Assembly (NCBI RefSeq): GCF_013185915.1
Contig: NZ_JAAZUH010000004.1
Span: 1 to 64,000 of the forward strand
DNA from: Stenotrophomonas bentonitica
Lineage (GTDB): Bacteria; Pseudomonadota; Gammaproteobacteria; Xanthomonadales; Xanthomonadaceae
Direction: 5' to 3'
Length of the DNA: 64,000 bases
Position 1 is the stretch's first letter; each line of letters begins with the position of its first letter. A program made the position numbers and the translations under genes. Positions 7,878 to 19,774 of this stretch are shown here, piece by piece. Below the pieces are notes generated by a model. The model saw only the letters and a list, made by a program, of their open reading frames with translations, was not told where the DNA came from and ran no database searches.

Positions 7878-10800
7878 TCAGGCCTCGGCTTCTTCGGCCT
7901 GGCGGGTCCGCTCCGGCAGCTTGAGCCGCTTGCCCTCTTCGTCGTACTCGATCAGCAGCACGCCGGAGTCGTGGCGGCCGCTGATCTCGACGAAGCAGGC
8001 GCCGCCAATGAACGGTTCGAGCGTCATCACCGACTTCAACGGCGTGGCGACGACCATCTGGAAACCGAAGTTCTCGAAGATGTTCATGGCCAGCGCGGTG
8101 AACTCGTTGTCGGCCTTGTCGAAGGCTTCGTCGAGCACCACGGCCGCGTAGCTGGGCAGCTGGCTGTCGGCCCCGCCCAGCTGGTAACGCAGCGCCGCGG
8201 CCAGGCAGGTGGTGGCCAGCTTCTGGCGCTGGCCGCCCGACTTGCCGGCACCGCTGCGGTAGATTTCGACCTGCTGGCGGGTGGCGGCGTCCAGTTCGAC
8301 ACCGATGAACTCGACATGCAGGCGCACGTCCAGCACGTTCTCGCGCCAGCGCTTGTCTTCGCCTTCCTGTGAGCCGAGCCGCTTGACCAGCTCGCGCAGG
8401 ACCGCGAACTGCGATTCGGCCACGTCGCGCTCTTCGGTCTGGTGGTGCGACAGCACCTCGCGCAGCTGCTGGTGGAATTCCAGCACTTCCGGCAGGCGCC
8501 GATCGCTGAGTTCGATGGTCAGCAAGGTGCCGCGGTTGAACGGCACCTGCTCCAGCGAGGCGTTGACCTCGTCCAGGCGCTGGCCGATCGACTTGCGCGC
8601 TTCGGCGCTGTGCCGCTGCAGGGCCAGCAGGTTGTTCTTGCTCTGGTTCTGCAGCAGGTCGAAGAAGCGTTCTTCGTGCTGCGGCAGGCCATCGCGCTCA
8701 AGCCGCTGCAGGCGGGCGAGGAAATCGTCGGCCGAGGCCACCGAGGCGGTGAAATCGCCGGACTCTTCCGGCCAGGCCTGGGCGAAGCGACGGAAACAGG
8801 CGACCAGCTGGGTCTCGACGCCGTGCACTTCGTGCTGCGACGAGGCCAGGCTTTCGTTGATGCCCTTGCTGATCTCGCGCATGTGCGCTTCCAGCGTCTC
8901 CAGGCCGAGCGTGCCATAGGCGTCCAGGCGCTTCTGCAGCCCGGCCTCCTGGGTCGGGCCCAGCGCCGGCAGCACCAGGGCGCGGCTGTGCTGGCGCCGC
9001 GACTCGAGCTTGTCGCGTTCGCGGGTGAGTTCGCGCAGTTCCAGCCGGGTGTCTTCGTAGGTGCGGCGCGCCTGTTCGATGTCGGCGCGGTTGCGGTCGA
9101 TCTGTGCGGCCAGGCGGGCCAGGTCGGCGTTGCCTTCCTTGAGGTCGCGCAGGGACGATTCGATGTCCTGCAGGCGCTGGGTCGCGGTGGCGACGTCGAC
9201 CTCTTCCCAGCCGACGTTGACCAGCTGGTTGCAGGCCAGCCGGCGGTCGTTGTCGAGATCACGCTGGCCACGCAGGCGCGCGACGTCCTGGTCGCAGTCG
9301 GCGATGCGCTGCGCCAGTTCCTGCGCTTCCCGACGGAACAGCGCGAGCTTCTCCGCGTTGTTGAAGCCCAGCAGCCAGCGGCGGCGGTCGCCGATGGCGT
9401 TGCGGTCGTCCTTCTCGAAGCGGTCGCCGGGATGCTTGACCTGCCCTTCTCGCGAGATGCCGCGTTCGACATCGCGCAGCTGCTTGGCGTCCACGCACTC
9501 ATAGTCATAGCGCTTGCCGAGTTCGCGGCGCAGCCACGGCTCGAACACGCTGTCGCGCAGCTCCAGCTTGTGCAGCAGCGAACGCGCGGACGGCTGGCGC
9601 GCCATGGCGTCGTCATTGCGGCGCACGCGATAGTAGGTGAGACGCATGCCGAGGTGGCTGCGGTTCACCCATGCGTTGACCTCGTTGTAATGCTTGTCTT
9701 CGACCAGCAGCGACTGCGCGAACCCGAACAGCACGCGCTCGATCGCACCCTGCCACGCGGCATCGTCCTGGCGCACCTGGATCAGCTCGCCGACGAACGG
9801 CAGCGCCGCTTCGGGTACGCCGGTCTCTTCGGAAATACGGCTGCGCAGCTTCTGCAGCGGCGCGGGGATGCTGGACGGGTTGCGCTCCATCGCGTCCATT
9901 TCGCTGCGGACTTCGGCAAAGCGACGGGTATCGTCCTGCTTGCCGGCCTGGCGCTCGGCGATGGCGTCGTCCAGCGCGGCTGCGGCCTGCTGGCGGTTGT
10001 CGAGCTCGGCCTGGGCGCGCCCGATCAGGTGGGCGAAGCCATGGGCGTCGTCGGGCAGCGCTTCCTGCAGCCGTTCGGCGGCCTTGCCGACCTGGGCGCG
10101 CTTGGCCTGGCGACGCTCGTGTTCGGACTGCGCGCGGCCCTGCTCGCGCTCCAGCTCCTCGATGCGCTCGCCGCCCTGCTGGCGCCGCTGCAGTTCCAGC
10201 TCGGCCAGGTGCTCTTCGTGGTTGGCCAGGGCCTGGCGGCGCTGGGTCTCTTCCCCGAGCAGGCCACGGTGGCGGACGTCGATTTCCTGCAGGCGGGTTT
10301 CCAGCAGCTTCTGCAGGCGCGATTCGCGGAAGCTGTCCAGGCCGAGCTTCAGGGTCTCCTCGTCGGCGCGGCGCAGGTTCATCGCCTTCAGTTCGGCGTG
10401 CAGCGCGCGCGCCGGCAGCAGGGTTTCCACCTGCTGGCGCGCGGTGACCACCGACTTGTGCGCGCCGTCCAGTTCGGCGAAGTCGCTGACCAGGCGCTCG
10501 GACGCGTCGAAGGTGCGGGGCGTGTCGAGCATGAAGTCGCGCAGGAAGACGTTGAGGTCGCCCAGGTTCTTGGCCGACTGCGTCTTGTGCAGCAGGCGCA
10601 GCGCCATTTCATTGTCGATGCCGAGAAGGTGGCGGAAGCGCTCCGCATAGCCGGTGAAGCTGTCGAAATGATGCACGTCGCCCAGGCGCTGCTTGAGCTT
10701 GCGCAGGTCCAGGTCGAAGCCGCCGAGGTCCTTGGCGATGTCGAACGGCCGCTCGGCGATCAGGTAGTGCTTGCGCACGTCGGCGGCGGCGGCACCGTTG

Positions 10801-11246
10801 CCGGCGATCCAGAACAGGCGCACCAGGCTGACCACGCGGCCATCGCCGGCGCGGTACTCCAGCACCAGTGCGGTCCAGGTGGCGCCCTTGCGCAGGTACT
10901 GCGTGGCGATTTCGCCGGTGCCACGATCCTGCTGATCCGCCCACGCACCACGCACGTAGGACACGAGGTTGCGGTCGCGACCACTGCGTTCGGCTTCACG
11001 CGCGGCGGCGTTGAAGTCGACGATGGACGGCGGCACCAGCATGGCCGACATGGCATCGAGCAGGGTCGACTTGCCCGAGCCGGAGCGGCCCACGAACAGG
11101 AAGCCGCGCTCGGCGATCGGCACTTCGGTCAGGCCGTTGAACGTGCCCCAGTTGTGGACCTGCAGGCGGCGCATGCGGAACTGCGCCAGCCGCGGATCGG
11201 GCAGGCCTTCGGTGAACAGGGCGGGCGTGTGCTTGGAGATGGCCAT
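7878..11246 (-). CDS. SMC-like ATPase of a Wadjet/MksB-type complex (JetC-like)
   Basis: 1122 residues. The N-terminal head has Walker A GRSGSGKS (53-60). A long, charged, Glu/Arg/Gln-rich coiled-coil region spans roughly 290-950 with a hinge-like globular part around 480-620. The C-terminal head has the ABC signature KSGGQRQKL (from 1002) and Walker B YAAVVLDEAFD (about 1033-1043). This is the architecture of JetC/MksB/MukB-type SMC ATPases that extrude DNA loops. It follows jetB by 19 bases and closes the folE-jetA-jetB-jetC run. No JetD-type nuclease gene follows: the next gene is a permease on the other strand. Confidence 0.88.
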   Translation of the reverse strand: MAISKHTPALFTEGLPDPRLAQFRMRRLQVHNWGTFNGLTEVPIAERGFLFVGRSGSGKSTLLDAMSAMLVPPSIVDFNAAAREAERSGRDRNLVSYVRGAWADQQDRGTGEIATQYLRKGATWTALVLEYRAGDGRVVSLVRLFWIAGNGAAAADVRKHYLIAERPFDIAKDLGGFDLDLRKLKQRLGDVHHFDSFTGYAERFRHLLGIDNEMALRLLHKTQSAKNLGDLNVFLRDFMLDTPRTFDASERLVSDFAELDGAHKSVVTARQQVETLLPARALHAELKAMNLRRADEETLKLGLDSFRESRLQKLLETRLQEIDVRHRGLLGEETQRRQALANHEEHLAELELQRRQQGGERIEELEREQGRAQSEHERRQAKRAQVGKAAERLQEALPDDAHGFAHLIGRAQAELDNRQQAAAALDDAIAERQAGKQDDTRRFAEVRSEMDAMERNPSSIPAPLQKLRSRISEETGVPEAALPFVGELIQVRQDDAAWQGAIERVLFGFAQSLLVEDKHYNEVNAWVNRSHLGMRLTYYRVRRNDDAMARQPSARSLLHKLELRDSVFEPWLRRELGKRYDYECVDAKQLRDVERGISREGQVKHPGDRFEKDDRNAIGDRRRWLLGFNNAEKLALFRREAQELAQRIADCDQDVARLRGQRDLDNDRRLACNQLVNVGWEEVDVATATQRLQDIESSLRDLKEGNADLARLAAQIDRNRADIEQARRTYEDTRLELRELTRERDKLESRRQHSRALVLPALGPTQEAGLQKRLDAYGTLGLETLEAHMREISKGINESLASSQHEVHGVETQLVACFRRFAQAWPEESGDFTASVASADDFLARLQRLERDGLPQHEERFFDLLQNQSKNNLLALQRHSAEARKSIGQRLDEVNASLEQVPFNRGTLLTIELSDRRLPEVLEFHQQLREVLSHHQTEERDVAESQFAVLRELVKRLGSQEGEDKRWRENVLDVRLHVEFIGVELDAATRQQVEIYRSGAGKSGGQRQKLATTCLAAALRYQLGGADSQLPSYAAVVLDEAFDKADNEFTALAMNIFENFGFQMVVATPLKSVMTLEPFIGGACFVEISGRHDSGVLLIEYDEEGKRLKLPERTRQAEEAEA

Positions 11247-11265
11247 GCGTAGGGGGTCGTTCCGT

Positions 11266-14039
<2,774 letters not shown>

Positions 14040-14131
14040 GGAATACAGCACCCGAAGGGGGCGAGCATCGTACCCGACGGAGCCCTTGGCCGTCCCCCGC
14101 TCCGTTGGGCTGGGGTTCGGCCAGGGGTATT

Positions 14132-14160
14132 GATAGGATCGTAATTAGTAGTATCCTATC
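14132..14160. promoter_or_regulatory. Palindromic operator, probable MarR binding site
   Basis: GATAGGAT (14132-14139) and its complement ATCCTATC (14153-14160) flank an AT-rich centre, ending 8 bases before the MarR-family start codon. This is the usual place and symmetry for autorepression by a MarR protein. It could also influence the divergent folE. Confidence 0.6.
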
Positions 14161-14168
14161 TATCTGCC

Positions 14169-14624
14169 ATGAAACGCTCACTCGACGAACGCACCCAGCT
14201 GCAGATGCAGCTCAGCTCCGGCCTGCTCCACTCAGGGCGGCAATGGCAGCGCCTGGCCGACCAGGCCCTGGGCAGCTACGGCATCTCCGCCGCCTGCACC
14301 ATGCCGCTGCTGATGATCGGCCGCGCCGGCGGCGGTATCCGCCAGGTCACCCTGGCCCAGCAGCTGGGCATGGAAGGCCCCTCGCTGGTCCGCCTGCTGG
14401 ACAAGCTGTCGGCCAGCGAGCTGGTCCGCCGCGAGAGCGACGCCAGCGACCGCCGCGCCAACCTGCTGTGGCTGACCGACAAGGGCGAGGCCCTGGTCAG
14501 CGAACTGGAGCAGCAGCTGATCGGCCTGCGCCAGGACGTGTTCGGCGAGCTCAGCACCGAGGAACTGCGCACGGTGCTGAAGCTGTGGAAGCTGCTGGCC
14601 GATGCCTCCGACCGCGTGACGTAA
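14169..14624 (+). CDS. MarR-family transcriptional regulator
   Basis: 151 residues with a central winged helix: VTLAQQLGMEGPSLVRLLDKL is the recognition region and RRESDASDRRANLLWLTDKG is the wing with the family's DxRxN signature. It lies directly upstream of, and codirectional with, a FUSC-type tripartite efflux operon. The most likely role is repression of that operon and of itself, relieved by an aromatic or phenolic ligand. It is about 85 bases from the next gene. Confidence 0.88.
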   Translation: MKRSLDERTQLQMQLSSGLLHSGRQWQRLADQALGSYGISAACTMPLLMIGRAGGGIRQVTLAQQLGMEGPSLVRLLDKLSASELVRRESDASDRRANLLWLTDKGEALVSELEQQLIGLRQDVFGELSTEELRTVLKLWKLLADASDRVT

Positions 14625-14708
14625 GCCCTGCCCTGCCGTGTTTTCCCGGTGTCGCCCGGCGACGCCGTGGCGTTCCCCTTTCCGCTCCCCTGCGAAGTTC
14701 CTGCCCCG

Positions 14709-14918
14709 ATGTACGGTGAATTCAGTCTCTACGGTGTGTTCGTCCCGACCCTGCTCGGGCTGATGCTGCTGGCCTACCTGCTCAAGAGCGGGCTGCGCCT
14801 GGTCCTGCAGCGCACCGGCGCCTACCGCCACATCTGGCACCCCGCCCTGTTCAACCTGGCCGTGTACGTGATCGTGCTCGGCGGGTTGTTTTCCCTGATG
14901 CGTTGGATGCAATCGTGA
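14709..14918 (+). CDS. DUF1656 small membrane protein (AaeX-like)
   Basis: 69 residues with two hydrophobic segments (about 8-26 and 46-64), starting MYGEFSLYGVFVPTLLGLM. It matches the DUF1656 family that sits ahead of AaeA/AaeB-type efflux genes; its exact function is unknown. The ATG at 14709 fits the family N-terminus. The stop codon overlaps the GTG start of the next gene. Confidence 0.85.
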   Translation: MYGEFSLYGVFVPTLLGLMLLAYLLKSGLRLVLQRTGAYRHIWHPALFNLAVYVIVLGGLFSLMRWMQS

Positions 14919-15823
14919 ACAAGATCCTCAAGCACACCGTCCCGGTCGTCCTGACCGGGGTTGCCGTCATTGCCGCACTGCTGGTGCTGCGCCACCTGTG
15001 GTCGTACTACATGGATGAGCCGTGGACCCGCGACGCGCATGTCAGCGCCGACGTCGTCCAGGTAGCGCCGGACGTGTCCGGCCTGGTCGAAGCGGTCAAC
15101 GTGGCCGACAACCAGCCGGTGAAGCGCGGCGACGTGCTGTTCGTGGTCGACCGCGCGCGCTACCAGATCGCACTGGAGCAGGCCCAGGCAACGCTGGGCG
15201 AACGCAACGCCACGCTGCAGCAGCTGCGTCGCGAGATCGCGCGCGACCGCAGCCTGCAGGACCTGGTGGCCGCCGAAGATGCCGAAGTGCGCCGCGCCAA
15301 GCTGCAGGCCGCACAGGCCGCGGCGGCCACCGCGCAGGCGGCGGTGGACCTGGCCACGCTCAACCTGGCCCGCACCGAAGTGCGCAGCCCCAGCGACGGC
15401 CACGTCAACGACCGTACCGTGCGCGCCGGCGACTATGTCACTGCCGGCCACCCGGTGATGGCGGTGCTCGACACCGGTTCGTTCCGGGTCGATGGCTACT
15501 TCGAGGAAACCCGCCTGCGCGGCGTGCACGCCGGGCAGAAGGTCGACATCCGCCTGATGGGCGAGGCGCAGCCGCTGCAGGGCCACGTGCAGAGCATCGC
15601 CGCCGGTATCGAGGACCGCTACCGCAGCGAAGGCTCCAGCCTGCTGCCGAACGTGACCCCGGCGTTCGACTGGGTGCGGCTGGCCCAGCGCATCCCGGTG
15701 CGCATCCATATCGACAGCGTGCCCGACGGCGTGAACCTGATCGCCGGGCGCACCGCCACCGTCACCATCGAGCCGGACACCGCCCCGGCCACGCCGGCAC
15801 ACCCGGCACGGGCGGCACTGTGA
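14915..15823 (+). CDS. HlyD/EmrA-type membrane-fusion protein of the efflux pump
   Basis: 302 residues from the GTG at 14915, which overlaps the upstream stop as GTGA. The in-frame ATG at 14903 is an alternative. One membrane anchor (about 8-27) is followed by the biotinyl-lipoyl motif DVSGLVEAVNVADNQPVKRGDVLF, a coiled-coil hairpin (about 88-145), the second lipoyl half VRSPSDGHVNDRTVRAGDYV and a C-terminal beta-barrel. It is the periplasmic adaptor between the FUSC permease and the outer-membrane factor. Confidence 0.88.
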   Translation: MNKILKHTVPVVLTGVAVIAALLVLRHLWSYYMDEPWTRDAHVSADVVQVAPDVSGLVEAVNVADNQPVKRGDVLFVVDRARYQIALEQAQATLGERNATLQQLRREIARDRSLQDLVAAEDAEVRRAKLQAAQAAAATAQAAVDLATLNLARTEVRSPSDGHVNDRTVRAGDYVTAGHPVMAVLDTGSFRVDGYFEETRLRGVHAGQKVDIRLMGEAQPLQGHVQSIAAGIEDRYRSEGSSLLPNVTPAFDWVRLAQRIPVRIHIDSVPDGVNLIAGRTATVTIEPDTAPATPAHPARAAL

Positions 15824-17256
15824 GCCGCCCGGCCCTGCACCGCATCGGCCTGGCGCTGGCCCTGACCAGCCTGGCCGCGTGCCGCACGGTCGGGCCGGAC
15901 TATGCGGTGCCGGCCGGCGCCGCCTTCCAGCGCCCGGACGCCAACGCTGCTTTCATCGACACCGGCAACGCGCAGATGGCGCCCGGTGCCGAGCTGCCGG
16001 CGCGCTGGTGGGAGCTGTACCAGGACCCCACCCTCAACGGGCTGGTCGAGCAGGCGCTGCGCGACAACGTGGAACTCAAGGTCGCCGACGCCAATCTGCG
16101 CCGTGCCGCGGCCGTGTACGAACAGGCGCTGGACGCCGGTGGCTTCGAGTACGAAGCCGAGGCCGGGGTCAGCCGCGCGCAGCTGTCGGCCGAGTCGTTC
16201 CTGCTCGAGCACGAGCTGCCGCCGATCAACCTGGCCGACGGCAAGTTTGCCGTGTCCTACCAGTTCGACCTGTTCGGCAAGCTCAAGCGCGCCTCCGAGG
16301 CGGCGCGGGCCGACGAGCAGGCCACGGCAGCGGCCATGGACCTGGCCCGGGTGTCGCTGGTGGCCCAGGTGGCCGGCAGCTACGTGGAGATCTGCCACGC
16401 CAACCACGAGCTGCACGTGGCCGAGCATTCGCTGCAGCTGCAGCAGCGCAGCCGCGAGGTGACCCAGCGCCTGATCGATGCCGGGCGCGGCACGCCGCCG
16501 GAGCTGGCGCGTGCCAACGCGCAGGTGGCGATGCTGGAAGCAGCGCTGCCGCCGTTGCGCGCGCAGCGCCAGGCGTCCGAGTACCAGCTGGCGGCCCTGC
16601 TCGGGCAGACCCCGGGGCAGATTCCCGCCGGCGTTTCCGATTGCAGCGCGGCGCCGACCCTCGCCCGGCCACTGCCGGTGGGCGATGGCCGCGCGCTGCT
16701 GCAGCGCCGCCCGGATATCCGCCAGGCCGAGCGCCGATTGGCTGCTGCCACCGCGCGGATCGGCGTGGCCACTGCCGAGCTGTACCCGGACATCCGCCTG
16801 GGCGCCTCGCTGGGCGCAGCCGGCCTGCTGGCCGACTTCGGCGAACCGCTGACCCAGCAGTGGTCGATCGGTCCGCTGATCTCGTGGACGCTGCCGTCCT
16901 CGGGCACCCACGCGCGCATCCACGCCACCGAAGCCGGTGCCGACGCGGCGCTGGCCGAATTCGACCACAGCGTGCTGCAGGCGCTGCGCGAAACCCAGAC
17001 CGCTTTGAGCCGCTATGCGCACGACCTGCAGCGGGTGCAGTCGCTGCAGCAGGCACAGAGCCAGGCCGCGCTGGCTGCCGACCAGAACCGGCGGCTCTAC
17101 CAGGGCGGGCGCACGCCGTACCTGGCGAGCCTGGACGCCGACCGTACCCTGGTCAGCGCCGACGCGACCCTGGCGCAGGCACAGGCGCAGGTCTCGCGCG
17201 ACCAGATCCAGCTGTTCCTGGTGCTGGGCGGCGGTTGGAATGTCGACAAGGACTGA
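15820..17256 (+). CDS. NodT-family outer-membrane efflux lipoprotein
   Basis: 478 residues. GTG start at 15820 overlaps the adaptor stop (GTGA). It has a lipoprotein signal peptide with lipobox LAAC (Cys 20). Two OEP repeats follow, with the typical PARWWELYQDPTLNGLVEQAL opening, FDLFGKLKRA, and the second repeat LLQRRPDIRQAERRLAAATARIGVA. It forms the trimeric outer-membrane channel of the pump. Confidence 0.9.
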   Translation: MSRPALHRIGLALALTSLAACRTVGPDYAVPAGAAFQRPDANAAFIDTGNAQMAPGAELPARWWELYQDPTLNGLVEQALRDNVELKVADANLRRAAAVYEQALDAGGFEYEAEAGVSRAQLSAESFLLEHELPPINLADGKFAVSYQFDLFGKLKRASEAARADEQATAAAMDLARVSLVAQVAGSYVEICHANHELHVAEHSLQLQQRSREVTQRLIDAGRGTPPELARANAQVAMLEAALPPLRAQRQASEYQLAALLGQTPGQIPAGVSDCSAAPTLARPLPVGDGRALLQRRPDIRQAERRLAAATARIGVATAELYPDIRLGASLGAAGLLADFGEPLTQQWSIGPLISWTLPSSGTHARIHATEAGADAALAEFDHSVLQALRETQTALSRYAHDLQRVQSLQQAQSQAALAADQNRRLYQGGRTPYLASLDADRTLVSADATLAQAQAQVSRDQIQLFLVLGGGWNVDKD

Positions 17257-17260
17257 CCCC

Positions 17261-19285
17261 ATGCTGCTGCTGGACCGCCAGGCGTGGCTGTTTTCGGTGA
17301 AGACCTTCCTGGCCGCGCTGGCCGCGCTGTACATCGGCCTGGCCGGCAACCTGTCGCGCCCGTACTGGGCGATGGCCACGGTGTACATCGTGACCCAGCC
17401 GATGCTGGGCCCGACCCGGGCCAAGGGCGTGTACCGCATCGTCGGCACCCTGATCGCCGGTGCGGCCACGCTGTGGATGCTGCCGCACCTGGTGGAAACC
17501 CCGCTGCTGCTGAGCGCGGCGATGTCGCTGTGGCTGTCGGCGTGCCTGTTCATCGCCCTGCTCAACCGCGGCCCGCGCGGCTACGCGTTCCTGCTGGCGG
17601 GCTACACCACTGCCTTCATCGGCTTCCCGGCGGTGACCTCGCCGGACACCATCTTCGACACGGTGGTGGCGCGCAGCGAAGAGATCATCCTGGGCACGGT
17701 GGTGGCGGTGCTGTTCGCCTCGCTGTTCTTCCCGAGCTCGGCGCGACCGATGCTGCGCGCGCGGATCGGCAGCTGGATGGGCGATGCGGCGCAGTGGTGC
17801 CGGCAGATCCTGCTGCGCGGCCAGGCGCACGCCCCGCGCAACCGGCTGGCCGCCGACCTGGTGCAGTTCGAAGCGCTGATCGAATTCATGCGCCGCGACG
17901 ACCCGCGCCATGCCGGATCGTCGGTATCGATGGAACGCCTGCGCGAACGCATGCTGCTGATGCTGCCGGTACTGTCCTCGATTGCCGACCGGCTGGGTGC
18001 GCTGCGTGCCGGTGGCCGCGCGCTGCCGCCGGGGCTGGAGCCGCTGGTGCAGGACATCGCGGAGTGGCTGGAACAACCGGGCCGTGCCGACAACGCCGAC
18101 CATGACGCGCTGCGCGCGCGCATCCTGGCGCTGAAACCGGCGGTGGACGGCGAGCTGGACCACCTGTTGCTGGTGACCCTGCTGCTGCGGCTGGAGGAGC
18201 TGGTGGACCTGTGGCAGGACTGCGCGACCCTGCAGGACGCCATCGAGCACGGCAGCGCCCCGCGCGATACCGCCCACTACCGGGTGCGGGCCGAACGCAT
18301 CGGCGATGCGCGCCACGTGGACTACGGCATGGCGCTGTTCTCGGCGGCCAGTGCCGGCGTGGCGCTGATGACCTACTGCGCGCTGTGGATCGGGCTGGGC
18401 TGGGAAGGCGGCGGCAACGGCGCGATGATGGCGGCGGTGGCCGCTGCGTTCTTCGCCGCGCAGGACGACCCGGCGCCGAGCATGCTGCAGTTCCTGCTGT
18501 GGGCGATCGTGGCCAGCGGCGTTGCGGCGGTGTACCTGTTCGGGGTGTTCCCGGCGGTGCACGACTTCGGTAGCCTGGCGCTGGTACTGGCGGTGATCTT
18601 CCTGCCACTGGGCCTGCTGCTGCACCGGCCGAAGACCGCGCTGATCGGGCTGCCGCTGACGGTTAACCTGGTGGCGCTGCTGAATGTGCAGAACACCTAC
18701 AACGCCAACATCCAGAGCTTCATCAATTCTTCGGTGGCGATGTTCATCGGGATTGGGTTTGCGGTGGTGATGACCCGGGTGTTCCGCTCGGTGGGGGCGG
18801 AATGGACCGCGCGCCGCCTGGTCCGCCAGGGCTGGGTGACCCTGGCCGAGGCCGCCGAAGGCCGTGGCCAGCAGGACCGCCAGCGGTTCGCCGCGCGCAT
18901 GCTGGACCTGCTGGGCCTGCTCGCGCCGCGTCTGGCGGCCACCCCCGAGGGCAGCGACATCGCTTCGGTGGACATGCTGACCGAGGCGCGCATCGGCCTG
19001 AACATCCTGCAGCTGCGCCGCGCCCGGCACGGCCTGCCGGCGGCCAGCATGCAGGCCATCGAGACCATCTTGGACGACGTGGCCGCGCACTACCGGGCCC
19101 AGGTCGCCCAGCGCCGGCCCCTGCCGGCCCCGCCGGCGTTGCAGGCCCGGCTGGAGGCGTCGCTGCAGCGGGTGCAGACCGTGGACGCCGGCAAGGCCCG
19201 CGACGAGGCCCTGATGGGCGTGCTGGGCCTGCGCTATGCGCTGTTCCCCGAGCAGCTGGCGGTCACACAGGGCGGAGTATCCTGA
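17261..19285 (+). CDS. FUSC-family (AaeB-like) aromatic-acid efflux permease
   Basis: 674 residues. Two blocks of hydrophobic segments (about 10-160 and 360-500) are separated by, and followed by, soluble helical regions. RPYWAMATVYIVTQPMLGPTRAKG near residue 30 is characteristic of the fusaric-acid-resistance/AaeB family, which exports aromatic carboxylic acids. It starts 4 bases after the outer-membrane factor. The MarR regulator distinguishes the locus from the LysR-controlled fuaABC pump described in S. maltophilia. The substrate is inferred only by family. Confidence 0.87.
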   Translation: MLLLDRQAWLFSVKTFLAALAALYIGLAGNLSRPYWAMATVYIVTQPMLGPTRAKGVYRIVGTLIAGAATLWMLPHLVETPLLLSAAMSLWLSACLFIALLNRGPRGYAFLLAGYTTAFIGFPAVTSPDTIFDTVVARSEEIILGTVVAVLFASLFFPSSARPMLRARIGSWMGDAAQWCRQILLRGQAHAPRNRLAADLVQFEALIEFMRRDDPRHAGSSVSMERLRERMLLMLPVLSSIADRLGALRAGGRALPPGLEPLVQDIAEWLEQPGRADNADHDALRARILALKPAVDGELDHLLLVTLLLRLEELVDLWQDCATLQDAIEHGSAPRDTAHYRVRAERIGDARHVDYGMALFSAASAGVALMTYCALWIGLGWEGGGNGAMMAAVAAAFFAAQDDPAPSMLQFLLWAIVASGVAAVYLFGVFPAVHDFGSLALVLAVIFLPLGLLLHRPKTALIGLPLTVNLVALLNVQNTYNANIQSFINSSVAMFIGIGFAVVMTRVFRSVGAEWTARRLVRQGWVTLAEAAEGRGQQDRQRFAARMLDLLGLLAPRLAATPEGSDIASVDMLTEARIGLNILQLRRARHGLPAASMQAIETILDDVAAHYRAQVAQRRPLPAPPALQARLEASLQRVQTVDAGKARDEALMGVLGLRYALFPEQLAVTQGGVS

Positions 19286-19322
19286 CGCCCTGCATTCCTG
19301 CATGGCACAAGGTGAAACTTCG

Positions 19323-19736
19323 ATGAGTTATGACGTGATGGTGTTCGACCCGGCCGTGGCGCCGCGCGAAGTCGAAGCGTTCCTGCAGTGGTACGACGCA
19401 CAGACCGAGTGGAACGAGAAGCACGAGTACGACGACGCAGCCGTCTCGGTGGCGGCGCTGCAGGCGTTCTTCGCCGAGCTGGCCGAAGACTTCCCGCCGA
19501 TGGACGGTCCGCTCTCGGATGACGAGGATGATCGCCCGCAGGTGAACGACTACAGCATCGGCACCCATGTGATCTACGCCTCGTTCGACGACGAAGTGGC
19601 CGAAGACGCGCACGGGCAGGTGCAGATCCTCGCCAACAAGCACGGAGTGGGCTTCTTCGACGTGAGCGGCGACGGCGCGATCGTGTACCCGGACGGCACC
19701 GTGCTGGTTCCCGGGGAAGTGGAAGAAGGCGAGTAA
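19323..19736 (+). CDS. Small acidic protein of unknown function
   Basis: 137 residues, very acidic, no signal peptide or membrane segment. It starts MSYDVMVFDPAVAPR, has WYDAQTEWNEKHEYDD in the first third, an acidic stretch around residue 70 (LSDDEDDRPQ), and a beta-rich C-terminus. I do not recognise a named family with confidence. The ATG at 19323 is preceded by an AAGG-type ribosome site; frames extending upstream enter the permease gene. Confidence 0.75.
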   Translation: MSYDVMVFDPAVAPREVEAFLQWYDAQTEWNEKHEYDDAAVSVAALQAFFAELAEDFPPMDGPLSDDEDDRPQVNDYSIGTHVIYASFDDEVAEDAHGQVQILANKHGVGFFDVSGDGAIVYPDGTVLVPGEVEEGE

Positions 19737-19747
19737 CGTTGCGTTGT

Positions 19748-19774
19748 GGAGCCGGGCAGAGCCCGGCTCTACCC
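19748..19774 (-). repeat. GTAG-type REP element supplying the recD stop codon
   Basis: The reverse strand reads GTAGAGCCGGGC, then TCT, then GCCCGGCTCC. The TAG within its GTAG head (19771-19769) is the recD stop codon. Confidence 0.75.

Noticed and set aside
8442..11252. A 936-codon + strand frame opposite jetC
   Set aside because: Antisense shadow of the SMC ATPase gene; repetitive Gln/Leu/Ala/Val composition and no recognisable domain.
15619..19303. Long reverse-strand frames (648 and 716 codons) opposite the efflux operon
   Set aside because: They mirror the outer-membrane factor and FUSC genes and translate to biased Arg/Gln/His sequence; no start site or family match.
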